Source: Micropruina glycogenica
Lineage (GTDB): Bacteria; Actinomycetota; Actinomycetes; Propionibacteriales; Propionibacteriaceae
Assembly: GCF_900289045.1 (NCBI RefSeq)
Contig: NZ_LT985188.1
Location: 434,001 to 498,000 of the forward strand
Direction: 5' to 3'
Length of the DNA stretch: 64,000 nt
Shown: positions 36,762-45,099 of the stretch, in pieces
How positions within the stretch are numbered: the first letter of the stretch is position 1
How the letters are laid out: each line of letters begins with the position of its first letter
The notes under the pieces: generated by a model
Told to the model about the DNA's origin: nothing
The model's input: only the letters and a program-made list of their open reading frames with translations
The model's database searches: none
Position numbers and translations under genes: made by a program

Positions 36762-36781
36762 CGTGCAACATACGTGCAACA
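36762..36781 (+). repeat. Right subterminal repeat (putative integrase arm sites)
   Basis: CGTGCAACATACGTGCAACA, identical and in the same orientation as 30443-30462, just upstream of the integrase start. Confidence 0.7.
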
Positions 36782-36903
36782 TCTCATCGCGTTTTGGTGC
36801 CAACGTGACCACCTTTTTGCACGTTTCGGGATCTGCATCCGATACAGCGGTGCTTGTCAGAGCGAGTTATCTACGGATTTCTCCACAGGAGAAGGGACAG
36901 TGT

Positions 36904-36931
36904 GTGAGGGTTCAAGTCCCTTCTCCGGCAC
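36904..36931 (+). repeat. attR of the arsenic island
   Basis: A 28-bp copy of the tRNA-Leu 3' end, without the rest of the tRNA, marking the right boundary. Confidence 0.9.
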
Positions 36932-36950
36932 CCACCGTTCGTGGTGCGCC

Positions 36951-38162
36951 TCAGTGGTCTTCGATCAGGCGTTCGAGCCGATCGACGCCCGCCGCGACGC
37001 CGTCCTCACCCGCCAACCGGTCGGCGACCTGTTGTGCGGTCGGCGCCAGCGCGACAGCCTGAGTCAGTCGTTCGGCGAGGGCTGCGCTGCGCAGCCGGCC
37101 AAGGGGTGCGGGAGCGACCCCCATTGCGTGTAGACGGCTCGCCCAGAACGGCTGATCGCCGAAGTAGGGCCTGACGACCTGGGGTATGCCTGCGGTGAGG
37201 GCGGCGGCCGCCGTGCCGACCCCGCCGTGGTGCACCGCGACTGCGACCCTGGGCAACAGGGCTCGGTAGTCCGCTTGGTCGACCACGAAGATGTCGTCAC
37301 CGTTGACCGCGGCTCCCAGTCCGGCCCAGCCCGACACTACGACGCCACGCCGACCGGCCATGCGCAGCCCGGCGATCACCTCATCGGACAGTCTGGCCGG
37401 GTCTGCGTCCAGCATGCTGCCGAACCCCACGAGTACTGGTGGTTCCCCGGCATCCAAGAACCGACCAAGAGCGTCAGGCAACGGCTCGACCGGGCCGGGC
37501 AGTGTCCAGAACCCCAATGGAGCGGCGTGGGCCGGCCAGTCCGCTGGAGCGGGTAGCAGGTGTGGGCTCCAGGCGCTGAGTACCCCCACCTGATCGACCA
37601 GGGAGCCGTACGAGGCTCCACGTGCTGACAGGCCGAGTTGGTCGATGCGCCACTGCGCGACCATGGAGCGCCACGGCGCCTCAAGGGCCCCGGACGCCCG
37701 CCATGACAACTTGTTCGCGGCCGACGGCCACCAAGCCGGAGCCAGCGGAATCGGATACTGCGCAGTGGCCGGTTCCAGCGGAATCAACTGCGCCGGCACC
37801 ACCGGCACGCCCAGTCTCTCGGCGAGGGCCGTTCCGCCCAGTGTCTTGCGGGTGCAGACGATCACGTTCGGTTGCACGTCGACGAGGCCGGTGAGGTCTG
37901 ACAGCCAACGCCGCAGGTACGGACGGGCCCGGCGGACCCCCGTCAGTGCCGCCCCGACCCCCGACCCCGACAGTTCTTCTTGCAGCGCGAAGATCGAGTC
38001 GTCCAGACCGACGAACGCAACGGCGGCCGAGCCGCTGAGGGCCTCGAAGCGGCGTGGCGCGGCCACTACAGCCTCATGCCCGTGCGCGTTGAGCCCGGCC
38101 GCCAAGGCGATGAAGGGTTGCACGTCGCCGCGGCTGCCCGTGGTGATGACCAGCGCCTTCAC
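36951..38162 (-). CDS. UGT-type glycosyltransferase
   Basis: A 403-residue GT-B enzyme starting at the GTG overlapping the methyltransferase stop (VKALVITTGSRGDVQPFIALAAGL). The C-terminal sugar-nucleotide signature is VAVAVHHGGVGTAAAALTAGIPQVVRPYFGDQPFWASRL. This resembles MGT/UGT enzymes that glycosylate lipids, sterols or polyketides. Acceptor unknown. A tightly linked SAM methyltransferase suggests joint tailoring of one small molecule, but no scaffold genes are near. Confidence 0.88.
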   Translation of the reverse strand: MKALVITTGSRGDVQPFIALAAGLNAHGHEAVVAAPRRFEALSGSAAVAFVGLDDSIFALQEELSGSGVGAALTGVRRARPYLRRWLSDLTGLVDVQPNVIVCTRKTLGGTALAERLGVPVVPAQLIPLEPATAQYPIPLAPAWWPSAANKLSWRASGALEAPWRSMVAQWRIDQLGLSARGASYGSLVDQVGVLSAWSPHLLPAPADWPAHAAPLGFWTLPGPVEPLPDALGRFLDAGEPPVLVGFGSMLDADPARLSDEVIAGLRMAGRRGVVVSGWAGLGAAVNGDDIFVVDQADYRALLPRVAVAVHHGGVGTAAAALTAGIPQVVRPYFGDQPFWASRLHAMGVAPAPLGRLRSAALAERLTQAVALAPTAQQVADRLAGEDGVAAGVDRLERLIEDH

Positions 38163-38947
38163 GGCAGGCGCCGTTTCATCAGTCGCCACACCTGCTCGGA
38201 CGGGAAGCGCTTGGCCCACTCGGCGGTCACCGCACCGCGCTGGCCGGTGGCCGCTACGGGTGCCTGAATCTCGCGGTAGTCGATGACGTCGAAGCCGATG
38301 CGATCGAACAGTCGTAGCCAGGCCGAGATCGGCAGGTTGAACTCGATGCCCCCCGGCTCGTCGACCGCGTCGCGCCAGTCGAGCCGGCCCAGGTCGAAGT
38401 ACGAACGCTCCAGCCGGTCGGTGACGGGCAGCGAGCCGTCCATGGGTGAACACACCATGGCCAGGGGATGGTTGCCCAGAAAGACCAATTCACCGCCGTG
38501 GCGCAGCAGTCGATGCGCCTCGCTGAGCCAGGCGTTCGGTTCGCACCAGATCGCGGCGCCGTACTCACTGATCGCGAAGTCGAAGCACTGATCGGGTTGC
38601 GGCACGTGCTCGGCGTCACCGTGCACCCACTCGATGTCGGGCAGGCCGTGCACCTCGGCGAGGCGCCGGGCGGTGGACAGTTGGCCCTCGCTGTTGTCGA
38701 TGGCGTAGACGGACGCGCCGAGCCGGCGCATCCAGGCCGACAGGTACCCCGTACCGCAGCCGAGTTCGATGGCCCGCAGCCCGGTCATGTCGTCGGGCAG
38801 CAGAGGCAGTTCGGCGTTCGGAATCTGCCACTCGCCCCACTGTGGTTGCTGCGCCCACGCCTTCTCGCCTCTGTCGACCCAGTCGGCGGCCATGCCGTCC
38901 CAGTAGCGACGATTCTCGGCAACGTGCTCGGGCAGATCCTCACTCAT
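38159..38947 (-). CDS. Class I SAM-dependent methyltransferase
   Basis: A 262-residue enzyme with the SAM motif AIELGCGTGYLSAWMRRLGASVYAIDNSEGQL, then HGDAEHVPQPDQCFDFAISEYGAAIWCEP and LRHGGELVFLGNHP. It has an N-terminal helical lid (NRRYWDGMAADWVDRGEKAWAQQPQWGEWQIPNAELPLL) found in small-molecule methyltransferases. It overlaps the DinB-type gene upstream by 8 bp and the glycosyltransferase by 4. Confidence 0.87.
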   Translation of the reverse strand: MSEDLPEHVAENRRYWDGMAADWVDRGEKAWAQQPQWGEWQIPNAELPLLPDDMTGLRAIELGCGTGYLSAWMRRLGASVYAIDNSEGQLSTARRLAEVHGLPDIEWVHGDAEHVPQPDQCFDFAISEYGAAIWCEPNAWLSEAHRLLRHGGELVFLGNHPLAMVCSPMDGSLPVTDRLERSYFDLGRLDWRDAVDEPGGIEFNLPISAWLRLFDRIGFDVIDYREIQAPVAATGQRGAVTAEWAKRFPSEQVWRLMKRRLP

Positions 38948-39713
38948 CTGCTGCCCCTTCGTCGTTCGTGGCGTTCGCGATGGCGTCCAGGTCGCGCAGG
39001 GCGTACCGCAGGTGCTCCCACTCTTCTTCGAGAATCACCTGCAGGCACGAGAGGGTGGTTTCGGGGTACTGCGGCGCCCACGGGTTGCGGCGCTCAACCG
39101 CCAAGTCGGCGGCGGTCACGTCGGCGAGAAAGTCGGTGACCATGGCCACCCGCTCGGCGCGCACCCGCAGCACCTCGTCGTAGGTCGGCCGCTCGGTCAT
39201 GAACAGTGACAGGTCGAGGCCGTCCTCGTCGGCGTTGGGCATGGCCTGACCGATCGGGTGAAACGGCTGCTCGAGTTCGAGTACAGCCCGCCCGAGCCAG
39301 GTGTCGGTGGCCAGCACCAGATGCCGCAGGGTCTGGGCGAACGTCCACTCGCCGTCGACGGACGCCTCTACCGCCGCCGGCGACAGGTCGGCGGCCCGCT
39401 GCACGGCGGCCGACCACGCGTCTTGCAGCACCAGCCAGGCCGCCCGCAGCCCTTCGGGGGTGTCGGCGCAGCGCTGCTCGCGGCCTGGAAAGCGGCGGTT
39501 GAGCTCACCCTCGACGAACCCGATCACGTCGACGCCGTTGATCAGTAGGTGGTCGCCGTCGGGCAGCCACGGGGCGTCGATGTCGAGGTTCTCGACCTGC
39601 ACGCCGCGCATCACCACCCCGGACAGGTCGGCACCCACGAAGCGGGCACCCCGCAGGTTCGTGCCGTCGAATCGTGCCGCACTCAGATCGTCGCCGCGAC
39701 TGAAGTCGACCAT
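38940..39713 (-). CDS. DinB-like four-helix protein with pentapeptide start
   Basis: 257 residues. The first 45 are pentapeptide-like repeats (FSRGD DLSAARFDGTNLRGARFVGADLSG). Residues 90-240 form a DinB/YfiT-like four-helix bundle with metal-ligand histidines expected in TFAQTLRHLVLATDTWLGR and EEEWEHLRYALRDL. Members of this superfamily include thiol-dependent transferases (mycothiol- or bacillithiol-dependent). The combination with pentapeptides occurs in actinobacteria; function unknown. Confidence 0.8.
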   Translation of the reverse strand: MVDFSRGDDLSAARFDGTNLRGARFVGADLSGVVMRGVQVENLDIDAPWLPDGDHLLINGVDVIGFVEGELNRRFPGREQRCADTPEGLRAAWLVLQDAWSAAVQRAADLSPAAVEASVDGEWTFAQTLRHLVLATDTWLGRAVLELEQPFHPIGQAMPNADEDGLDLSLFMTERPTYDEVLRVRAERVAMVTDFLADVTAADLAVERRNPWAPQYPETTLSCLQVILEEEWEHLRYALRDLDAIANATNDEGAADE

Positions 39714-39793
39714 CGCCCCTCCAACCGTTCGGTGTTGACCACACGGTAGGGCAAACCCCTGACAGTTGAGGCAAAGTGGTTAAAAGTTCTATG

Positions 39794-39808
39794 GTTGCAT
39801 CATGCAAC
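39794..39808. promoter_or_regulatory. MarR operator overlapping the marR start codon
   Basis: GTTGCATCATGCAAC, a perfect 7-1-7 palindrome whose right half contains the ATG of the MarR gene. Binding here would block transcription or translation of the MarR-MFS unit. Confidence 0.75.
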
Positions 39809-40224
39809 TATCTGAGGAGTTGACCCGGCTGTTCACACTGTTGACCCGGATCACCTCCGATCATCAGCGCAGCGCCGAGTTGGCCAGGCCCGACTTCCAG
39901 GTGCTCGGACGGCTCGTCCGCGCCGAAGCCCTGCGGCCGAGCGACCTCGCGCAACTCGAAGGGCTCGACCAGTCGACGCTGAGCAGGCGGGTGGCGGCCC
40001 TGGCCGAGCGAGGCCTGATCGAGCGGCAGAGCGACCCCGATGACCGTCGGGCACAGTTCCTGCGGGTGACCGAGGCAGGCCATGCCGCCTACAACGCCGA
40101 GCAGGCGCGGCGCGTCCAGTTGGTGACCGACGCGGTGGCGCACTGGTCGTCGCCGGAGCGTGCCGAGCTGGTGCGGCTGCTGCATGAACTCAACGAATCA
40201 CTTCAGCAAAGGATCCTCCCGTGA
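39802..40224 (+). CDS. MarR-family regulator
   Basis: A 140-residue winged-helix protein (DFQVLGRLVRAEALRPSDLAQLEGLDQSTLSRRVAALAERGLIERQSDPDDRRAQFLRVTEAG) with the DxRR wing motif. Its stop overlaps the GTG of the MFS exporter, and a perfect palindrome sits on its own start codon. This is the usual arrangement of a ligand-relieved repressor of a drug exporter. Confidence 0.92.
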   Translation: MQLSEELTRLFTLLTRITSDHQRSAELARPDFQVLGRLVRAEALRPSDLAQLEGLDQSTLSRRVAALAERGLIERQSDPDDRRAQFLRVTEAGHAAYNAEQARRVQLVTDAVAHWSSPERAELVRLLHELNESLQQRILP

Positions 40225-42263
40225 CCGACGCGCCCACCCAGTTTCGTCTGACCCCCCAGTCGCGGCGCATCTTCATCGGTCTGCTGCTGGGCATGCTGGT
40301 GGCCTCGATATCGCAAACCATCGTCGGCCCGGCCATGCCGCGCATCGTCGCCGAGCTGGGCGGCATGGACCACTACTCGTGGGTGGCCACCGCGGCCATG
40401 CTGGTGTCGGCCATCTCGGTACCGGTCGTGGGCAAATTGTCCGACCTGTACGGACGGCGGCCGTTCTACCTGGGCGGTCTGGCGATCTTCATCGCCGGGT
40501 CGATTCTGGCCGGCTCGGCGCAGAACTTCTGGTGGTTGGTGGGGGCCCGCGCCATTCAGGGGTTGGGCATGGGCATCATCATGCCGCTCTCGCAGACCAT
40601 CGTCGGCGACATCATTCCCCCTCGTCAGCGAGGCAAATACCAGGGCTGGATGGGCGTGGTGTTCGGCGTCACGAGCGTGGCCGGCCCGCTGGCCGGCGGT
40701 GTGATCACCGACTCGCTCGGTTGGCGCTGGTTGTTCTTCGTCGCCGTGCCCGTCGGCCTGGTGGCACTGTTCGTCATCGCCCGCTTTCTCGACCTGCCGC
40801 ACGAGCCCCGCAAGGCGGTGATCGACACCTGGGGCATCGTCACCATGTCGCTGGGCGTCACGGCGGTGCTGCTGGCCGTTTCGTGGGGCGGTACGTCGTA
40901 CCCGTGGAGCTCGCCGGTGATCATCGGCCTGTTCGTGGCCGGCACGCTGCTGCTGACGGCGTTCGTGTTCGTCGAGTTGCGGGTGCCCGAACCGGTGGTG
41001 CCGCTGCGGCTGTTCCGCACCTCGATCTTCACCTTCGCCAACCTCGGCGCTTTCGGCATGTCGATGGTGATGTTCGGCTCGATCATCTACGTGCCCATCT
41101 ATGCCCAGGGCGTGCTCGCGGTGAACGCGTCGACCTCAGGGTTGATCACGCTGCCGCTGATGCTGGGCCTGGTGCTGGTCGGGCTGCTCGCCGGCATCAC
41201 CATCACCCGCACCGGACGGTACAAAGAGCTGATGCTCGTGGGCGCGGTGCTGCTGGGGGTCGGGGTGTTGTTGCTGGCGCGGCTGAGCGCGACCTCGTCG
41301 GCGTGGGAGGTCGTCGGTGGGGTCGGACTGATCGGCGTGGGGCTGGGCGCGCTGTCGCAGCAGTACACACTGGTGGTGCAGAACGCGGTGGCGCGCAAAG
41401 ATCTCGGGGTGGCCACCGCGGCCCTCCAGTTCTTTCGCAACGTCGGCGCCACAGTCGGCACGGCGATCTTCGGCACTGTGCTCAGCTCGGGGCTCGACGA
41501 CGCCATTTTTCGTCACCTGCCGCCGCAGTTGGCCGCCACCATGCCGCACGGCACGATCAACGCCGGCTCGGTGCTCGACAGCTCGGTGATCACCTCGCTG
41601 CCGGTCGAGGTGATCAGCGCGGTGCGGGCCGGCCTGGCCGACCAGATCGCGCTGATCTTCTGGGTCTCTGTGCCCATCACGGTGTTCGTGTTCATCTGCA
41701 CCCTGCTGATCAAGCCCATGGAGTTGCGCGACACGCTCAACTCGCCCGAAGACGCCGGACGTGAATTGCTCGACACCATGGCCCAGTCGTCGGGCGACGT
41801 GGCGCCGGTGCTCTCGGGCACGGGTTCGGGGGCACGCACCCGCGAGCGGTTGCTCGGCATTCAGTTGGCCATCGTGGCCGAGAGCGCCGCCAGGGGCGAT
41901 CGTCCGCTACTCACGCGTGCGGTCACCGAGTTGGGCTCAGGTGACCTCAGCCGTGGGCTGACTCTGCTGCACTGCACGGCCGAGATGCTCACCTCCGACG
42001 ACCCCGACGTCGCGGCCAGCACCGAACGCTACGCCTGCGCGCTCGCCGACCGGGTGCGCTCGGGCGGCGACACCATGAGCGAAGACCTGCGCCGGCAGAT
42101 CGCGGTGGCTGCGGCGACGGCTCCCAGAGGCGTGGTGCTCGACAGCATCGAACGCAGTGTGGCCGACCGGCACGAGGGCGTCGACATCGGCAAACTCAAG
42201 CACGCGGCGAACGACCTGATGGCCGCGTTGCTGGTCGACCTGGCGTCCGATCGTCGCGGGTGA
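40221..42263 (+). CDS. DHA2-type MFS multidrug exporter with C-terminal extension
   Basis: 680 residues. The first 520 form a 14-helix drug:H+ antiporter with GKLSDLYGRRPFYLGG (motif A), the RAIQGLGMGIIMPLSQTIVGDIIPPRQRGKYQGWMG segment, and GPLAGGVITDSLGWRWLFFVAVPVG (motif C region). After about residue 525 comes an unusual soluble tail of 150 residues (RTRERLLGIQLAIVAESAARGDRPLLTRAVTELG...), predicted helical. Under MarR control through coupling. Confidence 0.9.
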   Translation: MTDAPTQFRLTPQSRRIFIGLLLGMLVASISQTIVGPAMPRIVAELGGMDHYSWVATAAMLVSAISVPVVGKLSDLYGRRPFYLGGLAIFIAGSILAGSAQNFWWLVGARAIQGLGMGIIMPLSQTIVGDIIPPRQRGKYQGWMGVVFGVTSVAGPLAGGVITDSLGWRWLFFVAVPVGLVALFVIARFLDLPHEPRKAVIDTWGIVTMSLGVTAVLLAVSWGGTSYPWSSPVIIGLFVAGTLLLTAFVFVELRVPEPVVPLRLFRTSIFTFANLGAFGMSMVMFGSIIYVPIYAQGVLAVNASTSGLITLPLMLGLVLVGLLAGITITRTGRYKELMLVGAVLLGVGVLLLARLSATSSAWEVVGGVGLIGVGLGALSQQYTLVVQNAVARKDLGVATAALQFFRNVGATVGTAIFGTVLSSGLDDAIFRHLPPQLAATMPHGTINAGSVLDSSVITSLPVEVISAVRAGLADQIALIFWVSVPITVFVFICTLLIKPMELRDTLNSPEDAGRELLDTMAQSSGDVAPVLSGTGSGARTRERLLGIQLAIVAESAARGDRPLLTRAVTELGSGDLSRGLTLLHCTAEMLTSDDPDVAASTERYACALADRVRSGGDTMSEDLRRQIAVAAATAPRGVVLDSIERSVADRHEGVDIGKLKHAANDLMAALLVDLASDRRG

Positions 42264-42337
42264 ATCGCCCGACCCACTCGCTGGTCGAGCTTGTCGAGAC
42301 CCTTCTCAGTCCAGCCCTCGTGGTTGCGTCTGTCTCC

Positions 42338-42470
42338 GCGGAGTCGGCGGCACCCCGTCCCGCCCAAGCGAGGCTCGTCGGCTAGTTACGACTCACCTCG
42401 TGCGTCGCCCGGCATAAGCCGACGAGCACGCCTTACGCCCACCTACCCGGACGGGGTGCGCCAACTCCGC
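42338..42470. repeat. 133-bp imperfect palindrome (possible MITE or structured RNA)
   Basis: Paired arms: GCGGAGT/ACTCCGC (42338-42344 with 42464-42470), GCACCCCGTCC/GGACGGGGTGC (42350-42360 with 42449-42459) and GCTCGTCGGCT/AGCCGACGAGC (42373-42383 with 42417-42427), around a 33-base loop. It lies in the 319-bp gap between the convergent exporter and bcp genes, which holds no gene. Confidence 0.7.
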
Positions 42471-42486
42471 TTCACGAGTCCCTTTC

Positions 42487-42578
42487 GTCATTCCGGCGCA
42501 CGCCGGAATCTCCCAGCCGGTCCACTGACGGTCATCGTTCGTCATTCCGGCGAACGCCGGAATCTCCCAGCTGGTCCA
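42487..42578. repeat. Tandem pair of palindromic repeats
   Basis: Two 38-bp units, at 42487-42524 and 42541-42578. Each reads gtcattccggcg, a variable base, then acgccggaatctcccag and ggtccac, with a 54-bp period. The same element occurs at 55929-55962. Translated, the family gives the well-known VIPAKAGI-type string. Confidence 0.85.
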
Positions 42579-42582
42579 CCAC

Positions 42583-43074
42583 TCAACCGGCCAGGTCGGG
42601 AATCTTCAGCTCGCGGCGCAGCTTGGCTACATGACCGGTGGCCTTGACGTTGTATTGGGCCACGTCGACGTGGCCCACGCCCGCATCGTCCACGCTTACC
42701 ACGAAGGTCGACCTGATCACGCCCTCGATCTCTTTGCCGTAGAGCAGCTTGCGGCCGAATGCGCCGTAGGCGCTCAGCACGCTCTTGTCGGGGTCGGCGA
42801 GCAGGGGAAAGCCGAGGTCTTCTTGGGCGCGGAACTTGGCCAGTTTCTCGACCCCGTCGGGCGAGATGCCGACCACGTCGAACCCGGCGGCCGCGATTTC
42901 GGCGAGCGCCCCCGAGAAGTCGACCGCCTGAATCGTGCAACCCGGGGTCATCGCGGCCGGAAAGAAGTAGACGATCACGCGGCGTCCGGCGTAGTCGGCG
43001 AGCGAGACCGCGTGGCCGTCGGGGTCGGGCAGGGTGAAGGCGGGGGCGACGTCCCCCACGGCGAGCTTCGACAT
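42583..43074 (-). CDS. bcp: Thiol peroxidase Bcp (peroxiredoxin)
   Basis: 163 residues from ATG 43074 (MSKLAVGDVAPAFTLPDPDG). The peroxidatic Cys is in YFFPAAMTPGCTIQAVDF. The usual Bcp resolving cysteine five residues later (CTxEAC) is replaced (CTIQAVDF), so this is a 1-Cys-like or atypical member. Reduces hydroperoxides using thioredoxin. Its stop is at the edge of the repeat cluster 42487-42578. Confidence 0.92.
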   Translation of the reverse strand: MSKLAVGDVAPAFTLPDPDGHAVSLADYAGRRVIVYFFPAAMTPGCTIQAVDFSGALAEIAAAGFDVVGISPDGVEKLAKFRAQEDLGFPLLADPDKSVLSAYGAFGRKLLYGKEIEGVIRSTFVVSVDDAGVGHVDVAQYNVKATGHVAKLRRELKIPDLAG

Positions 43075-43185
43075 GCCCGACAGTTTAGGGTCGTGTCGAG
43101 ACACTGTCGTAACCCTCTCGGGGGGTGCCCGCGGCGCCGGGGGCTGGCATAGGCTGAAGGTCCGACTAACAGCGAAGGACGCCCC

Positions 43186-43488
43186 GTGGCCGACACCACC
43201 CGCAGCAAGCAAGACATCGAGGCCGAGATCGCGGCCGCCCGGGCGCGGCTGGCCGACAACGTGGCCGACCTGGTCAACCAGATGCACCCCAAGGCCATCG
43301 TGCAACGCGGCATCGATGACGCGCGTGGTTTCGCGGCCACCGAGTTCGAGAACGCGAAGGCCCAGGTGATCGACGATCGGGGTCAGCTGCGCACCGATCG
43401 GGTGCTGCTGATCGGTGGCGCGGTGGCCGGTGTGGTCACCTTCGTGCTGTTGGTGCGCGGCATTCTCAAAGGCGTTCGCCGCGGCTGA
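43186..43488 (+). CDS. DUF3618 protein
   Basis: A 100-residue protein from GTG 43186. It has a helical N-terminus SKQDIEAEIAAARARLADNVADLVNQMHP, the DUF3618 signature. A single membrane helix (VLLIGGAVAGVVTFVLLVRGI) lies near residues 74-94 with a basic end. It is divergent from bcp across 111 bp. Such proteins are common in actinobacteria and have no assigned function. Confidence 0.82.
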   Translation: MADTTRSKQDIEAEIAAARARLADNVADLVNQMHPKAIVQRGIDDARGFAATEFENAKAQVIDDRGQLRTDRVLLIGGAVAGVVTFVLLVRGILKGVRRG

Positions 43489-43572
43489 GCGCTGCCTGGC
43501 GAAACCACACCCGTGCAAGTGCCGGTGTGGCATTGCTTCACCTTGTCACAGTCGGTTTCTCGACCGGTATAG

Positions 43573-43585
43573 ATCAACGGTTGAT
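43573..43585. promoter_or_regulatory. Palindrome upstream of the sugar ABC operon
   Basis: ATCAACGGTTGAT, a perfect 6-1-6 palindrome in the 213-bp gap before the binding-protein gene. It is a candidate site for a sugar-responsive repressor; no regulator gene is adjacent. Confidence 0.4.
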
Positions 43586-43701
43586 AACGATGTGGCGCGC
43601 CTGTGGCGCATGTCGGTGGCGATGGCTAGAGTCCCTCGCAGACCCCGGTAGGAGGGGTCAGGCCCCGGTCGTGGGGCCGTCCCGCAACGAAGTGAGGATT
43701 G

Positions 43702-45015
43702 ATGACTCAACCACGCACCACCCGGCGGGTGATCGCCGCGGCCCTGTCTGTTGGCGCCCTGCTGGCGACCGCTGCCTGTTCGTCGGGCACCGCCGCTTCG
43801 CCGGCCGCGTCCGGTTCGGCTTCCGCTGCAACCGGCGCCAACTGGGACGAGACCGGACCGATCACCTACGCCCAGGGCAAAGACACCTCGGGCAACCTGA
43901 AGGCCCAGATCGACCAGTGGAACAAAGAGAACCCGAACGAGCAGGTCACGTTCCGTGAACTCTCCGACAACGCCGACGAACAGCGATCCGAGATGATCAA
44001 GCGCGCCCAGGCCAAGTCCGGCGAGTTCACCGTGATGAGCGTCGACGTCGTGTGGACCTCGGAGTTCGCCGCCAACGGCTGGCTGACCGAACTGCCTGCT
44101 GACAAATTCAACACCACGGGATTCCTGAAGGCGGCGGTCGACTCGGCCACCTACTTCAACAAGCTGTACGCGATGCCGTCCAGCTCTGACGGTGCCCTGC
44201 TCTACTACCGCAAGGACCTACTCGACAAGGCAGGCGTGCAGGCGCCCACCACGTGGGACGAGATGCAGCAGGCCTGCGACAAGGTGCTGCCGGGCCAGTC
44301 GGGCATGTCGTGCTACGGCGGCCAGTTCCAGAAGTATGAGGGCCTCACCTGTAACTTCGCCGAGGCCGTCAACTCCGCAGGTGGCGCCATTCTCGGCGAA
44401 GACGGCAAGCCCACCGTCAACTCGGCGGAGGCAGTGGCCGGTCTCACCTGGATGCAGAACGGCTTCAAGTCGGGAATGATCCCGAAGGAAGCCATCACCT
44501 GGAAGGAAGAGGAGTCGCGACAGGCGTTCCAGACCGGCAAGATCCTGTTCCTGCGCAACTGGCCCTACGTGTACAACCTGGCCAGCGCGAAAGACAGCAA
44601 GGTCGCCGGCAAGTTCGACGTTGCCCCGATCCCCGGCAAGACCGGCCCGGGCGTCTCGACCCTCGGTGGCCACAGCTACGGCATCTCGGCGTTCGCCAAG
44701 AACAAGGGCACCGCGATGAAGTGGATCAACTGGATGCTGCGTCCTGAGAACCAGAAGGACCAGCTGCTCAAGGCTTCCAGCGCCCCGGTGCTCGAGTCCT
44801 TGTACTCCGATCCTGAGCTGGTCGCGAAGTTCGGCTACCTGCCCACGCTGCTGAAGTCGATTCAGAACGCGAAGCCGCGTCCGAAGGCAGTGGCCTACGG
44901 TGACGTGACCCTCGCCATCCAGGACGCCGCTTACGCGCCACTGAACGATGTGAGGAAGAGCCCTCAGACCGCGCTCGACGACCTGCAGGCCAAGCTCACG
45001 ACTCTCATCAAGTGA
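43702..45015 (+). CDS. Sugar ABC transporter substrate-binding lipoprotein
   Basis: 437 residues from ATG 43702 with SD gtgagga. The lipoprotein signal is VIAAALSVGALLATAACSSG (lipobox ATAAC). The mature part is a MalE-like family 1 binding protein (QIDQWNKENPNEQVTFRELSDNADEQ, then VVWTSEFAANGWLTEL, LYAMPSSSDGALLYYRKDLLDKAG, APIPGKTGPGVSTLGGHSYGISAFAKN). The overall form is that of trehalose/maltose-type receptors such as ThuE or LpqY; the actual sugar is not certain. Confidence 0.9.
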   Translation: MTQPRTTRRVIAAALSVGALLATAACSSGTAASPAASGSASAATGANWDETGPITYAQGKDTSGNLKAQIDQWNKENPNEQVTFRELSDNADEQRSEMIKRAQAKSGEFTVMSVDVVWTSEFAANGWLTELPADKFNTTGFLKAAVDSATYFNKLYAMPSSSDGALLYYRKDLLDKAGVQAPTTWDEMQQACDKVLPGQSGMSCYGGQFQKYEGLTCNFAEAVNSAGGAILGEDGKPTVNSAEAVAGLTWMQNGFKSGMIPKEAITWKEEESRQAFQTGKILFLRNWPYVYNLASAKDSKVAGKFDVAPIPGKTGPGVSTLGGHSYGISAFAKNKGTAMKWINWMLRPENQKDQLLKASSAPVLESLYSDPELVAKFGYLPTLLKSIQNAKPRPKAVAYGDVTLAIQDAAYAPLNDVRKSPQTALDDLQAKLTTLIK

Positions 45016-45029
45016 GTTGCTGACTCAGA

Positions 45030-45053
45030 GGGTGGCGGGTTCGCCCGCCACCC
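45030..45053 (+). promoter_or_regulatory. Strong intercistronic hairpin
   Basis: GGGTGGCGGG-TTCG-CCCGCCACCC: a 10-bp perfect stem with a UUCG tetraloop between the binding-protein and first permease genes. It probably stabilises the upstream message or attenuates the permeases, so that more receptor than channel is made. Confidence 0.75.
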
Positions 45054-45099
45054 TTTGGGGGCGTCCAACGCTGTATCCACTCCCCAAGGAGGTGTAACG

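Larger units (their letters stand above)
30354..36931. mobile_element. Arsenic-resistance genomic island in tRNA-Leu
   Basis: The element is bounded by 28-bp identical direct repeats (tRNA-Leu 3' end at 30354-30381 and its copy at 36904-36931), giving a 6550-bp unit. It contains a decayed tyrosine integrase at its right end, arsenic genes in the middle and an abortive-infection-like gene remnant at the left end. A 20-bp subterminal repeat is present near both ends. With the integrase broken, excision would need help in trans. Confidence 0.9.

Noticed and set aside
36904-36931. Second tRNA-Leu
   Set aside because: Only the T-arm and acceptor end are present; it is the attR copy of the arsenic island.
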